In this document: one piece after another, positions 1 to 9,148 of the stretch
How the letters are laid out: each line of letters opens with the position of its first letter
How positions within the stretch are numbered: position 1 is the first letter of the stretch
NCBI GenBank assembly: GCA_902482035.1
Contig: CABSYW010000026.1
Coordinates: 1-38,612 of the forward strand
DNA: 38,612 bases
Origin: an uncultured Collinsella sp.
GTDB lineage: Bacteria; Actinomycetota; Coriobacteriia; Coriobacteriales; Coriobacteriaceae
Reading direction: 5' to 3'
The notes under the pieces: model-generated
The model's database searches: none
Seen by the model: only the letters and a program-made list of their open reading frames with translations
What the model was told of the DNA's origin: nothing
Made by a program: the position numbers and the translations under genes

Positions 1-18
1 GGAATCGGCTAAAGTGCG

Positions 19-387
19 ATGGCGAAATTGGTTGTTTTTACAGTAGTGCTAACATGCGCGGCCAGGCCGGCGGGCGCCCGCACGACGATCCACTCGGACC
101 GCGGCGGCCACTACCGCTGGCCGGAGTGGATCGGGATCTGCGAGGAGAACGGGCTGGTCAGGAGCATGTCCGCGAAGGGCTGCAGCCCGGACAACTCGGC
201 CTGCGAGGGCTTCTTCGGCCGCCTCAAGAACGAGTTCTTCCGCTACAGGGACTGGGAGGGCGTGACGGCCGGGGAGTTCATGGGCAGGCTCGAGGCCTAC
301 CTCGTGTACTATCGTGAGGAGCGGATCAAGAAGTCCCTCGGGTGGCTCAGCCCGATGGAGTACCGCAGGAAGCTTGGATACGCCTAG
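19..387 (+). pseudogene. IS3-family transposase (OrfB) C-terminal remnant
   Basis: This is the C-terminal part of an rve-type DDE integrase as found in IS3-family OrfB. Visible landmarks are IHSDRGGHY, holding the second catalytic Asp, then NSACEGFFGRLKNE with the catalytic Glu, and the closing KSLGWLSPMEYRRKLGY typical of IS3 OrfB ends. A full OrfB is about 270-300 residues. Here only about 110 are transposase-like, the first catalytic Asp is missing, and the first dozen or so codons (about 19-54) do not resemble the family. An in-frame TAA lies at 10-12, so the frame does not run off the window edge. It is therefore a broken, inactive copy, or an assembly join inside a multi-copy IS. It runs opposite to the neighbouring folC. 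Confidence 0.85.
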
Positions 388-418
388 ACGCGGTCCAAGA
401 AATCGTCCGCACCCCCAA
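50..418 (+). mobile_element. right end of a truncated IS3-type insertion sequence
   Basis: The transposase remnant is followed by about 30 nt of non-coding sequence ending in a C-rich run at 411-416, which is plausible for an IS3-type right end. Directly after it, at 419-440, comes one arm of a palindromic element whose full copies occur elsewhere in the window. The exact IS end is inferred; no left end or target duplication is visible. Confidence 0.45.
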
Positions 419-440
419 CAGTCCGTATTTCACCGCAACT
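419..440. repeat. half copy of intergenic palindrome family B
   Basis: This 22-nt arm closely matches the right arm of the complete palindrome at 12974-13048, with few changes, and shares the TTTCACCGCAACT end with the copies at 8841-8907 and 16090-16156. The matching left arm is absent. It begins exactly where the IS remnant seems to end and lies 14 nt downstream of the folC stop codon. Confidence 0.7.
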
Positions 441-454
441 GATGAGGGAATGGG

Positions 455-1798
455 TTAGCGTAGCAGGCCGGCTACTTCGCCGGCTAGGGTGATGGTGCCG
501 GCTGCTACGAAGGGCTCGCCTGCGGCCTTGAAAGCTGCAAGGGCCTCGGAAACGCTGGGGTACACGCCTGCGAGCTTATCGGCGTCCACAAGGGCGGCGA
601 GCTCCTCTGCCGGCAGGGCGCGATCGGAATCGGTCTGCGTCACGGCCACGCGCGGGAAAGCCGGGATCAGCACGTCAACGATACCCGCCACGTCCTTGTC
701 TGCCAGCGCGGCGCACAGCAGCGTGGGGCGATTTTCAACACACGGATCGATCTCGTCCAGCGCGCTCACAAAGTTCTCGCAGCTCTGGGGGTTATGGCAG
801 GCGTCGATCAGCTTGAGCGGGTCAGTTCCCAGCACATCAAATCGGCCCGGCGTTGGGCAGCCCATAAGCGACGCATCGAGCTTGTCATGATCGAGTTCGC
901 GACCCAGATACCCCTCGCAGAGCATAATCGCGCACGCAGCATTCTGCGGCTGATAGGCCGGCTTGACCATGCTCGACGTATAAATCGCGCGTGGCGTGAT
1001 ACAGCTAAACTCCACGGTATCGCCCACGTGCTCCGGCACCTTGGTCGTGGCATGGTTCACCACCAGCGGCACTATGCCGCACTCGCGGCAACGGGCATCC
1101 ATCACGCGCTGAACGCTCGCCTCGTGCGTACCCTCGCCCAAAACAACCAAGCGCCCGGGTTTGATAACTGCAGCCTTCTCCCCCGCAATGGCCTCGAGCG
1201 TGTCGCCCAAAATACGTGTGTGATCGAGCCCAATGCCCGTAATGGCAACGGCGACGGGATTAGTCGCACTCGTGGCGTCCCAGCGCCCGCCCATACCGAC
1301 CTCAAGCACGGCCACGTCCACGCAAGCCTCGGCAAACACCACGAGCGCGGCAGCCGTCAGCAGGTCAAACGGCGTGATGGTATAGGCGCGCTCCCCCGCC
1401 GCCACACAACGGGCATTCACTCGATGCCCCGCCTCAACAGCGGCCGAAACGCCACGGGCAAACGCCTCATCGCTCACGACGCGTCCATTGACTTCCATGC
1501 GCTCGGGATAGCGCACCAGCTGCGGCGACGTATACAGTGCGGTTTTTAACCCCTCACCACGAAGAATGGCAGCCGAAAAACGCGTAGTCGAAGTCTTGCC
1601 ATTGGTGCCGGCAACCTGAATGCAATCGAAATACTCGTCCGGACGCCCCAGCTCATCGAGCATATCGACAACCGTCTCGAGCAGAGGCCCAGCATCCCCA
1701 GAAATCCGCCCCGTATCAGCAGCAAGCCCAACAGCCTCATCAAACGAAAGCAACTCAAACGAGAAAGGAACGCTATACAAGCCAGAACGCTTAGGCAT
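455..1798 (-). CDS. folC: Bifunctional folylpolyglutamate synthase / dihydrofolate synthase
   Basis: FolC is a cytoplasmic Mur-ligase-type enzyme that adds glutamate to dihydropteroate and/or folates using ATP. The P-loop VAGTNGKTSTTR is near residue 64 counted from the chosen start. The central LEVGMGGRWDATSATNP and GIGLDHTRILGDT blocks, and the later PGRFDVL and DACHNP segments, are FolC signatures. I start at the ATG at 1796-1798 (MPKRSGLYS...), which has GGAG nine bases upstream. An in-frame ATG at 1853-1855 adds 19 unfamiliar residues and has no ribosome site. The 447 residues fit the family. valS lies upstream on the same strand, separated by 273 nt holding a large palindrome, so shared transcription is uncertain. 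Confidence 0.93.
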   Translation of the reverse strand: MPKRSGLYSVPFSFELLSFDEAVGLAADTGRISGDAGPLLETVVDMLDELGRPDEYFDCIQVAGTNGKTSTTRFSAAILRGEGLKTALYTSPQLVRYPERMEVNGRVVSDEAFARGVSAAVEAGHRVNARCVAAGERAYTITPFDLLTAAALVVFAEACVDVAVLEVGMGGRWDATSATNPVAVAITGIGLDHTRILGDTLEAIAGEKAAVIKPGRLVVLGEGTHEASVQRVMDARCRECGIVPLVVNHATTKVPEHVGDTVEFSCITPRAIYTSSMVKPAYQPQNAACAIMLCEGYLGRELDHDKLDASLMGCPTPGRFDVLGTDPLKLIDACHNPQSCENFVSALDEIDPCVENRPTLLCAALADKDVAGIVDVLIPAFPRVAVTQTDSDRALPAEELAALVDADKLAGVYPSVSEALAAFKAAGEPFVAAGTITLAGEVAGLLR

Positions 1799-1944
1799 AA
1801 CCAAAGTCTCCAATAACATAAAAAGAGGCCCATCAAAACAACGAGCCCCTCCCATTCAAAATATCAGCCACTACCCGCTTGCAGCGGAGTCAAGGCATCA
1901 GCAATGTGGCCATCACAGGCAGCGGACGCCCCCGTAACCGCTAT

Positions 1945-2060
1945 GGGAGCGGTTTGGGGCTTTGCTCGATACAAGTTCCGCACGAGCCGAAGGCCACTTA
2001 ATGTGGCCTTCGTGCGAGCAGGACTGTTCGCAGTAGCGAGCAATGCCCCAAACCGCGCCC
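1945..2060. repeat. large two-tier palindrome, family A copy 1 (3' side of valS)
   Basis: The outer arms, 1949-1968 and 2037-2056, are complementary at 19 of 20 positions. After one mismatch the pairing continues with GGG/CCC at 1945-1947 and 2058-2060. Inside is a hairpin with a perfect 10-bp stem (1988-1997 with 2003-2012), loop TTAAT, a 5-nt CGAGC bulge and a further 4 bp (CGCA/TGCG). The hairpin core is shared, in opposite orientation, with the palindrome at 4789-4901, while the outer arms of the two copies are unrelated in sequence. It ends 12 nt beyond the valS stop codon and could act as its 3'-end structure. It has no U-tract. Confidence 0.85.
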
Positions 2061-2071
2061 CACAGTCCACC

Positions 2072-4768
<2,697 letters not shown>

Positions 4769-4788
4769 ATATCTCTCCCTGTCCCATC

Positions 4789-4901
4789 GGCGTGTCCGCC
4801 TGCTTGGTTTTCGCTCGGTCAGGTCCTGGCTCGCACGAAGAGCACATTTAGTGCTCTTCGGCTCGTGCGGAATCTACGAAAACCAAGCAGGCGGACACGC
4901 C
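4789..4901. repeat. large two-tier palindrome, family A copy 2 (5' side of valS)
   Basis: The outer arms 4789-4813 and 4877-4901 are perfectly complementary over 25 bp. Inside is a hairpin with stem 4836-4845/4851-4860, loop ATTTA, a 5-nt GCTCG bulge and 4 more base pairs. It is the reverse complement of the core at 1976-2024. In the stem two base pairs differ from copy 1, and both changes are compensated on the other side. In a valS transcript this structure would sit about 20 nt upstream of the start codon, next to the ribosome site. Confidence 0.87.
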
Positions 4902-4922
4902 TTAGGTATCGATTACTTCAGT

Positions 4923-4951
4923 CTGATATGACTTCGCTAAAGCTTAAACAA
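4923..4951 (-). promoter_or_regulatory. possible valS promoter
   Basis: On the minus strand TTGTTT (4946-4951) is followed after 17 nt by TATCAG (4923-4928). The match to sigma-70 boxes is only moderate, but this is the AT-richer part of the gap between the clpX terminator and the palindrome before valS. Transcripts from here would carry that palindrome in their leader. Confidence 0.25.
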
Positions 4952-4995
4952 ACACTCAGAATAACACAGGTAGTTGGGGTTATTGCGTATATATA

Positions 4996-5031
4996 AAATA
5001 GCCTCCGACCGTGGATGGTCAGAGGCTATTT
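4996..5031 (-). terminator. intrinsic terminator of clpX
   Basis: A 10-bp perfect outer stem (AAATAGCCTC with GAGGCTATTT) plus an inner GACC/GGTC forms a hairpin 22 nt after the clpX stop. On the minus strand it continues as TTTTATATATA, giving the U-rich tail. Confidence 0.85.
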
Positions 5032-5052
5032 ACAAACGCGTTTTAGGCCGGT

Positions 5053-6459
5053 TTACCCGTAGATGCGCTGGGGCTGTTCTTCGCCCTTTACGGAGGCTTC
5101 GGTCACGATGACCTTGGCGACGCCCTCCTCGCTGGGCAGGTCGAACATCGTCTGCTGCAACACGTCCTCGCAGATGGAGCGCAGGCCGCGGGCGCCGGTC
5201 TTGCGGGCAAGCGCCATGCGGGCGATCTCGTGCAGGGCAGCGTCCTCAAACTCAAGCTCAACGTCCTCGAGCTGGAACATCTTGCGGTACTGACGCACCA
5301 CGGCGTTCTTGGGCTCGGTCAGAATCGACACCAGGTCGTCCTCGTCGAGCGCCTGCGTCTGAGTAACGACAGGCGTACGTCCCACAAACTCGGGGATCAT
5401 GCCAAAGGCGTTGAGGTCCTGCGGGAGCACCTGACGCAGCAGGTCGTTCTCGTCGACCGAGGTGGGGCCGGCAATCTCGGAGTTAAAGCCCACGCCCTTG
5501 TTGCCCACGCGATCGGCGATGATCTTGTCCAGACCCACAAAGGCACCACCGCAGATAAACAGGATGTTGGTCGTGTCGATCTGCAGCAGCTCCTGCTGGG
5601 GATGCTTGCGGCCGCCGGTGGGCGGAACGCTTGCCACCGTGCCCTCAAGGATCTTAAGCAGCGCCTGCTGAACGCCCTCGCCCGAAACGTCGCGGGTGAT
5701 GGAGAGGTTCTCGGCCTTGCGGGCGATCTTGTCAATCTCGTCCACGTAGATAATGCCAACCTGCGCGCGCTCGATGTCGCCATCGGCGGCGTTGATGAGC
5801 TTGAGCAGGATGTTCTCAACATCCTCGCCAACGTAACCGGCCTCAGTAAGCGCGGTGGCATCGGCGATGGCAAACGGCACCTCGAGGATGCGCGCAAGCG
5901 TCTGGGCGAGCAGGGTCTTGCCGGTACCGGTAGGACCGAGCAGCAGGATGTTGGACTTGGCGAGCTCCACCTCATCCATATCATCGTCGAGTTGCGAGTC
6001 CAAGCCGTCGTCAAAGGCAGACACCGCGGCGCCGCCCTCGATCACGCGGCGATAGTGGTTGTACACGGCCACCGACATGGCGCGCTTAGCGTCCTCCTGG
6101 CCCATAACATAGGCCGAAAGCTCGTCATAGATCTCGTGCGGCGTCGGCACGTGCGTGATGACCTGGCGATCGTCCTCGAGCTCAAAACCCTCGGTCTCGG
6201 GGTCCACGGCGGGCTGGGATGCAGCCTGACCGTGGTCGTTGAGGAAGCCCGGCAGCTTGCCGTTGCGGGCAGCGTCCATAAAGTCCGAAGCCAGCGACTC
6301 CTCAAGGATCTCGGAGCAGGCGGCGACGCACTCGTCACAGATAAAGATGTTGGTCGGGCCCTTTACGAGGCGACGGACCTGCCCCTGCTCTTTTCCGCAG
6401 AAGGAGCAGCGGATGGGGTTGCCGTTCTCGTCAAAGTTGTCCTGCATGTTTCCTGCCAT
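5053..6459 (-). CDS. clpX: ATP-dependent Clp protease ATP-binding subunit ClpX
   Basis: ClpX is the AAA+ unfoldase that recognises tagged substrates and threads them into ClpP. The N-terminal zinc-binding domain has Cys18, Cys21, Cys41 and Cys44. Walker A is GPTGTGKT at about 175-182, Walker B is IIYVDEIDKIA, and the sensor region GGAFVGLDKII and PEFVGRTPV follow. At 468 residues it is longer than the usual 420-430. The excess is an acidic stretch between the zinc domain and the AAA core and another before Walker A (roughly residues 149-165). Its start is 1 nt past the clpP stop, so the two are co-transcribed and probably translationally coupled. A second ATG at codon 5 is also possible. Confidence 0.97.
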   Translation of the reverse strand: MAGNMQDNFDENGNPIRCSFCGKEQGQVRRLVKGPTNIFICDECVAACSEILEESLASDFMDAARNGKLPGFLNDHGQAASQPAVDPETEGFELEDDRQVITHVPTPHEIYDELSAYVMGQEDAKRAMSVAVYNHYRRVIEGGAAVSAFDDGLDSQLDDDMDEVELAKSNILLLGPTGTGKTLLAQTLARILEVPFAIADATALTEAGYVGEDVENILLKLINAADGDIERAQVGIIYVDEIDKIARKAENLSITRDVSGEGVQQALLKILEGTVASVPPTGGRKHPQQELLQIDTTNILFICGGAFVGLDKIIADRVGNKGVGFNSEIAGPTSVDENDLLRQVLPQDLNAFGMIPEFVGRTPVVTQTQALDEDDLVSILTEPKNAVVRQYRKMFQLEDVELEFEDAALHEIARMALARKTGARGLRSICEDVLQQTMFDLPSEEGVAKVIVTEASVKGEEQPQRIYG

Positions 6460-6460
6460 C

Positions 6461-7093
6461 CTAGGCGTCCTTCGCGGCGAGATCGCGCGAGGTAACGATA
6501 CGGTCGATCAGGCCGTAGTCGAGGGCCTCGGCAGCGGTCAGGTAGTTGTCGCGCTCGGTATCGGCCTGGACCTTCTCGATGGGCTGGCCCGAGGCATCGG
6601 ACAGGATCTGATTGAGCTCGCGGCGAGTCTTCTTGATCTCCTCGGCCACGATCTCGATCTCGGTCTGCTGACCCTGGGCACCGCCGCTGGGCTGGTGAAT
6701 CATAACCTTGGAGTGCGGCAGGCAGAATCGCTTGCCCTTAGCGCCGGCCGAAAGCAGCACAGCGGCCATGGACGCGGCCATACCGACGCAGATGGTGGAG
6801 ACCTGCGGCTTGATGAAGTTCATGGTGTCAAGAATCGCCAGGCCGGAGTAGACCTCACCGCCGGGCGAATTGATGTAGAGCGAGATATCCTTCTCGGCAT
6901 CCTGGCTCTCAAGATGCAACAGCTGGGCAACGACCAGGTTGGCGCTGACGGAGTTGATCTCCTCGCCCAAGAAGATGATGCGGTCGTTGAGCAGGCGCGA
7001 ATAGATATCGTAGCTGCGCTCGCCGCGCGGCGTCTGCTCGATAACGTATGGCACGAGGGCGGAATCGAACTTGGCGATCATACGCATCTCCAT
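6461..7093 (-). CDS. clpP: ATP-dependent Clp protease proteolytic subunit ClpP
   Basis: ClpP is the tetradecameric serine protease partner of ClpX. The catalytic triad is visible: Ser in GMAASMA, His in MIHQPSGG, and Asp in TERDNYLTA. INSPGGEVYSG and KGKRFCLP are further signatures. The frame also extends upstream to a TTG at 7109-7111, but ATGs at 7093, 7087 and 7081 are better candidates. The last has GGAG seven bases before it. About 207-211 residues fits the family. It is the first gene of a clpP-clpX pair and lies downstream of tig in the order common in bacteria. Confidence 0.96.
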   Translation of the reverse strand: MEMRMIAKFDSALVPYVIEQTPRGERSYDIYSRLLNDRIIFLGEEINSVSANLVVAQLLHLESQDAEKDISLYINSPGGEVYSGLAILDTMNFIKPQVSTICVGMAASMAAVLLSAGAKGKRFCLPHSKVMIHQPSGGAQGQQTEIEIVAEEIKKTRRELNQILSDASGQPIEKVQADTERDNYLTAAEALDYGLIDRIVTSRDLAAKDA

Positions 7094-7127
7094 TTCTCTC
7101 TTGCGGACCAAATTGGTTCTAGATAAA

Positions 7128-7168
7128 CGTACGGTGCCCGCATGCTATGCATTGGCTGGCACCGTACG
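7128..7168 (-). terminator. hairpin between tig and clpP, possible tig terminator
   Basis: Perfect 11-bp arms CGTACGGTGCC and GGCACCGTACG enclose a 19-nt loop. On the minus strand the stem is followed by TTTATCT, a weak U-tract, so it may be a partial terminator or a processing site between tig and clpP. Confidence 0.5.
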
Positions 7169-7244
7169 AAGCAACCGGATAACCGGTGTATAACTTTACC
7201 CCATCACGGGCGCACGCATGCGCTCGCAGGCAAGGTGGCGAGAA

Positions 7245-8543
7245 TTACTCGGCGTCCTTGGCGGTCTCGTCGACCTCGGTCACCTTGGCGTTCTCGACCA
7301 GGTGGTCGACGGCCTTGGAGCGACGGATGGACTCGCGGACGGCAGGCATGCGGCCATCGGCGATGAACTCGGCCTTGGAAGCCTCGACGTCCTTGACGCC
7401 GGCCTTCTCGAACTCGGCGTTGATGTCGTCCTCGGTGACCTCGATCTTGAGCTCACGGGCGAGGGCGTCCAGAGCCAGGGACTCACGGGCAACGTCGTTG
7501 GCCTGCTTGTGCAGGTCGCCGATGAACTGCTCCATGGTCAAGCCGGAAGCGGGCAGCCAGGTGTCCAGGGTCATGCCGCGGGCGGCGAGGTTGGACAGGA
7601 AGTTCTGGCCAAGCTCCTCAAAGACGGACTGCTCGTAGTCGGCGTCCATCTCGTCGAGCTGCAGGCGCTCGGCGAGAGCGGAGACGCAACGGTTCTCCTT
7701 CTCGGCCGGGAGGCGGGAAGCCTTGTCCTGCTCGATCTCGATCTTGATGGCGTCGCGCATAGCGTCGATGCTGTCGAAGCCAAAGTCGGACTTGACGAGC
7801 TCGTCGGTGAGCTCGGGGGTGTTGCGGACCTTGATGCCCTTGACGGTGACCTCGACGGTGTGGGTCTCGGCCTCCTCGCCCTCCTCGACCTCGTCGGTCC
7901 AGGTGACTGTCTTGACGTCGTCAACGTTGGCGCCAATCAGGGCCTCGTTGAACTCCTTGGGGTTGCTGTCGCTACCGGCGATGAGCATGCGGCCCTCGGC
8001 GGCAAAGCTGTCAGCGTTCTCGACGGCCTTGAGGTCGACGGTGACGTAGTCCTCGGCCTCGACGGCGCGACCCTCGACGTCCTCGAAGGTGGCACGGTAG
8101 TTGAGGAGCATCTCGACCTGGTTGTTAATCTCGGACTCGGTGACCTCCGCAGGGGGCATCTCGATCTCGACGGCGTCGAAGGAGGAGAGCTCAGCAGCAG
8201 GACGCAGGGAGAACTCGACGGTGTAGGTGTAGTCCTCGTGATCCTTGGCGAGGTCGAGCTCCTTGTAGTCACCGTTCTTGGTGGGGACGATGTCCAGCTC
8301 GTTGAGGACGGCGGGCTCGTTGGCGGCGATCAGGTCGTTGGTGGCCTGAGCGAGGGTAGCCTCGGCGCCAAGTGCGGAGTCGATGACCGGACGGGGAGCC
8401 TTACCGGCACGGAAGCCCGGGAAGCGGTACTTCTTGGCGGTGTCCTTGTAGGCCTTCTTGATCGCGGCGTCGACGTCAGCGGCCGGGATGGTGACCGTAG
8501 CGGTGAGCTTGGCGTCCTTGACGTCAGAAGCGGTGATGTTCAA
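7245..8543 (-). CDS. tig: Trigger factor (ribosome-associated chaperone, peptidyl-prolyl isomerase)
   Basis: Trigger factor binds the ribosomal exit tunnel and shields nascent chains. The N-terminal ribosome-binding region carries PGFRAGKAPRPVI, which corresponds to the GFRxGKxP signature. An FKBP-like domain follows (GRAVEAEDYVTVDL...), then a long helical C-terminal part, with a charged tail. I choose the TTG at 8541-8543 (protein begins MNITASDVKDAK) because a perfect AGGAGG lies six bases upstream. In-frame ATGs further upstream (8558 and 8600) would put that ribosome site inside the gene. This gives 432 residues, close to the usual length. tRNA-Leu lies 91 nt upstream on the same strand. 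Confidence 0.95.
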   Translation of the reverse strand: MNITASDVKDAKLTATVTIPAADVDAAIKKAYKDTAKKYRFPGFRAGKAPRPVIDSALGAEATLAQATNDLIAANEPAVLNELDIVPTKNGDYKELDLAKDHEDYTYTVEFSLRPAAELSSFDAVEIEMPPAEVTESEINNQVEMLLNYRATFEDVEGRAVEAEDYVTVDLKAVENADSFAAEGRMLIAGSDSNPKEFNEALIGANVDDVKTVTWTDEVEEGEEAETHTVEVTVKGIKVRNTPELTDELVKSDFGFDSIDAMRDAIKIEIEQDKASRLPAEKENRCVSALAERLQLDEMDADYEQSVFEELGQNFLSNLAARGMTLDTWLPASGLTMEQFIGDLHKQANDVARESLALDALARELKIEVTEDDINAEFEKAGVKDVEASKAEFIADGRMPAVRESIRRSKAVDHLVENAKVTEVDETAKDAE

Positions 8544-8634
8544 CACGTTCCTCCTCATACTGCCCAGCTTATCTGAGGTGCTGGTACCTTTATGCAACAA
8601 AGTGTCGCGACGACCGAGGCCGACGCTGGTGCGT

Positions 8635-8718
8635 TGGTGCGGGCGAAAGGACTCGAACCTTCACGGGAATCCCACCAGAACCTAAATCTGGCGCGTCTAC
8701 CAATTCCGCCACGCCCGC
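8635..8718 (-). tRNA. tRNA-Leu (anticodon UAG, reads CUA)
   Basis: A class II tRNA with a 7-bp acceptor stem GCGGGCG/CGCCCGC, encoded CCA (8635-8637 complement), T-arm GTTCGAGTC, a long variable arm and anticodon stem CCAGA/TCTGG around loop TTTAGGT. The anticodon TAG is at complement 8682-8684. Confidence 0.96.
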
Positions 8719-8840
8719 ATGAGCGCACAGATTAGGAATGATAGCAGATGCGAACGACAAGCGCACGCACACCTTTTGCAGGCTCACGACCTCACCACGA
8801 GTACAAGCCAACAGAGGCGGCTGCCACCCTCCCCTCTATG

Positions 8841-8907
8841 AGTTGCGGTGAAATAGTTCCTGTTTGGGGCTCCAGTCCTCCAAAACAGGAACTATTCCAC
8901 CGCAACT
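8841..8907. repeat. intergenic palindrome family B, copy 1
   Basis: Arms 8841-8865 and 8883-8907 are complementary at 24 of 25 positions around a 17-nt loop. Ends carry the family motif AGTTGCGGTG / CACCGCAACT. Confidence 0.85.
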
Positions 8908-9071
8908 TCGATGGGACCCGGCAGTCTGGCGGTGCCGGCCATGCGCCGGAAAGCGCGTCCCGGTTTGGGGCCTCGGAATGGGATGCGGCTTCCGCTATAG
9001 CCATCAACCGGAAACTGCAACCCGTTTTGAGCCCCTATTCCGGGATGTACTATCCGCCAAAGGCCTCAACC

Positions 9072-9117
9072 GGAAACTGCAGCCCACAATTCGGTCGAAA
9101 AGTGGGCTGCAGTTTCC
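9072..9117. repeat. perfect 16-bp hairpin, family C, downstream of xdhD-like gene
   Basis: GGAAACTGCAGCCCAC at 9072-9087 pairs perfectly with 9102-9117; the loop itself can add TTCG/CGAA. It begins 31 nt after the stop of the molybdenum hydroxylase. There is no U-tract, so it is a 3'-end structure or repeat rather than a classic terminator. Confidence 0.75.
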
Positions 9118-9148
9118 CCGGGCTTGCCAGAGGACGACGGTTCCTCGC

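Larger units (their letters stand above)
8719..9148. other. 430-nt gap with two hairpin repeats and no convincing gene
   Basis: Between tRNA-Leu and the end of the molybdenum hydroxylase. It holds family B palindrome 8841-8907 and hairpin 9072-9117, plus a second copy of the CCGGAAACTGCA motif at 9009-9020. Open frames crossing it have neither ribosome sites nor protein-like composition. No promoter for the tRNA could be assigned with confidence. Confidence 0.6.

Noticed and set aside
1824..1852. Possible terminator or attenuator in the folC leader (minus strand, followed by TTTTT)
   Set aside because: Only about 4 bp pair continuously (GAGG/CCTC) before mismatches; too weak to call.
4769..4995. 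T-box riboswitch upstream of valS
   Set aside because: No T-box consensus (AGGGUGGNACCGCG-like) or antiterminator is visible; the region is taken up by the palindrome.
8590..8811. Minus-strand open frame containing VAELVDAPDLGSGG
   Set aside because: This is the translation of the tRNA-Leu gene, a well-known false protein.
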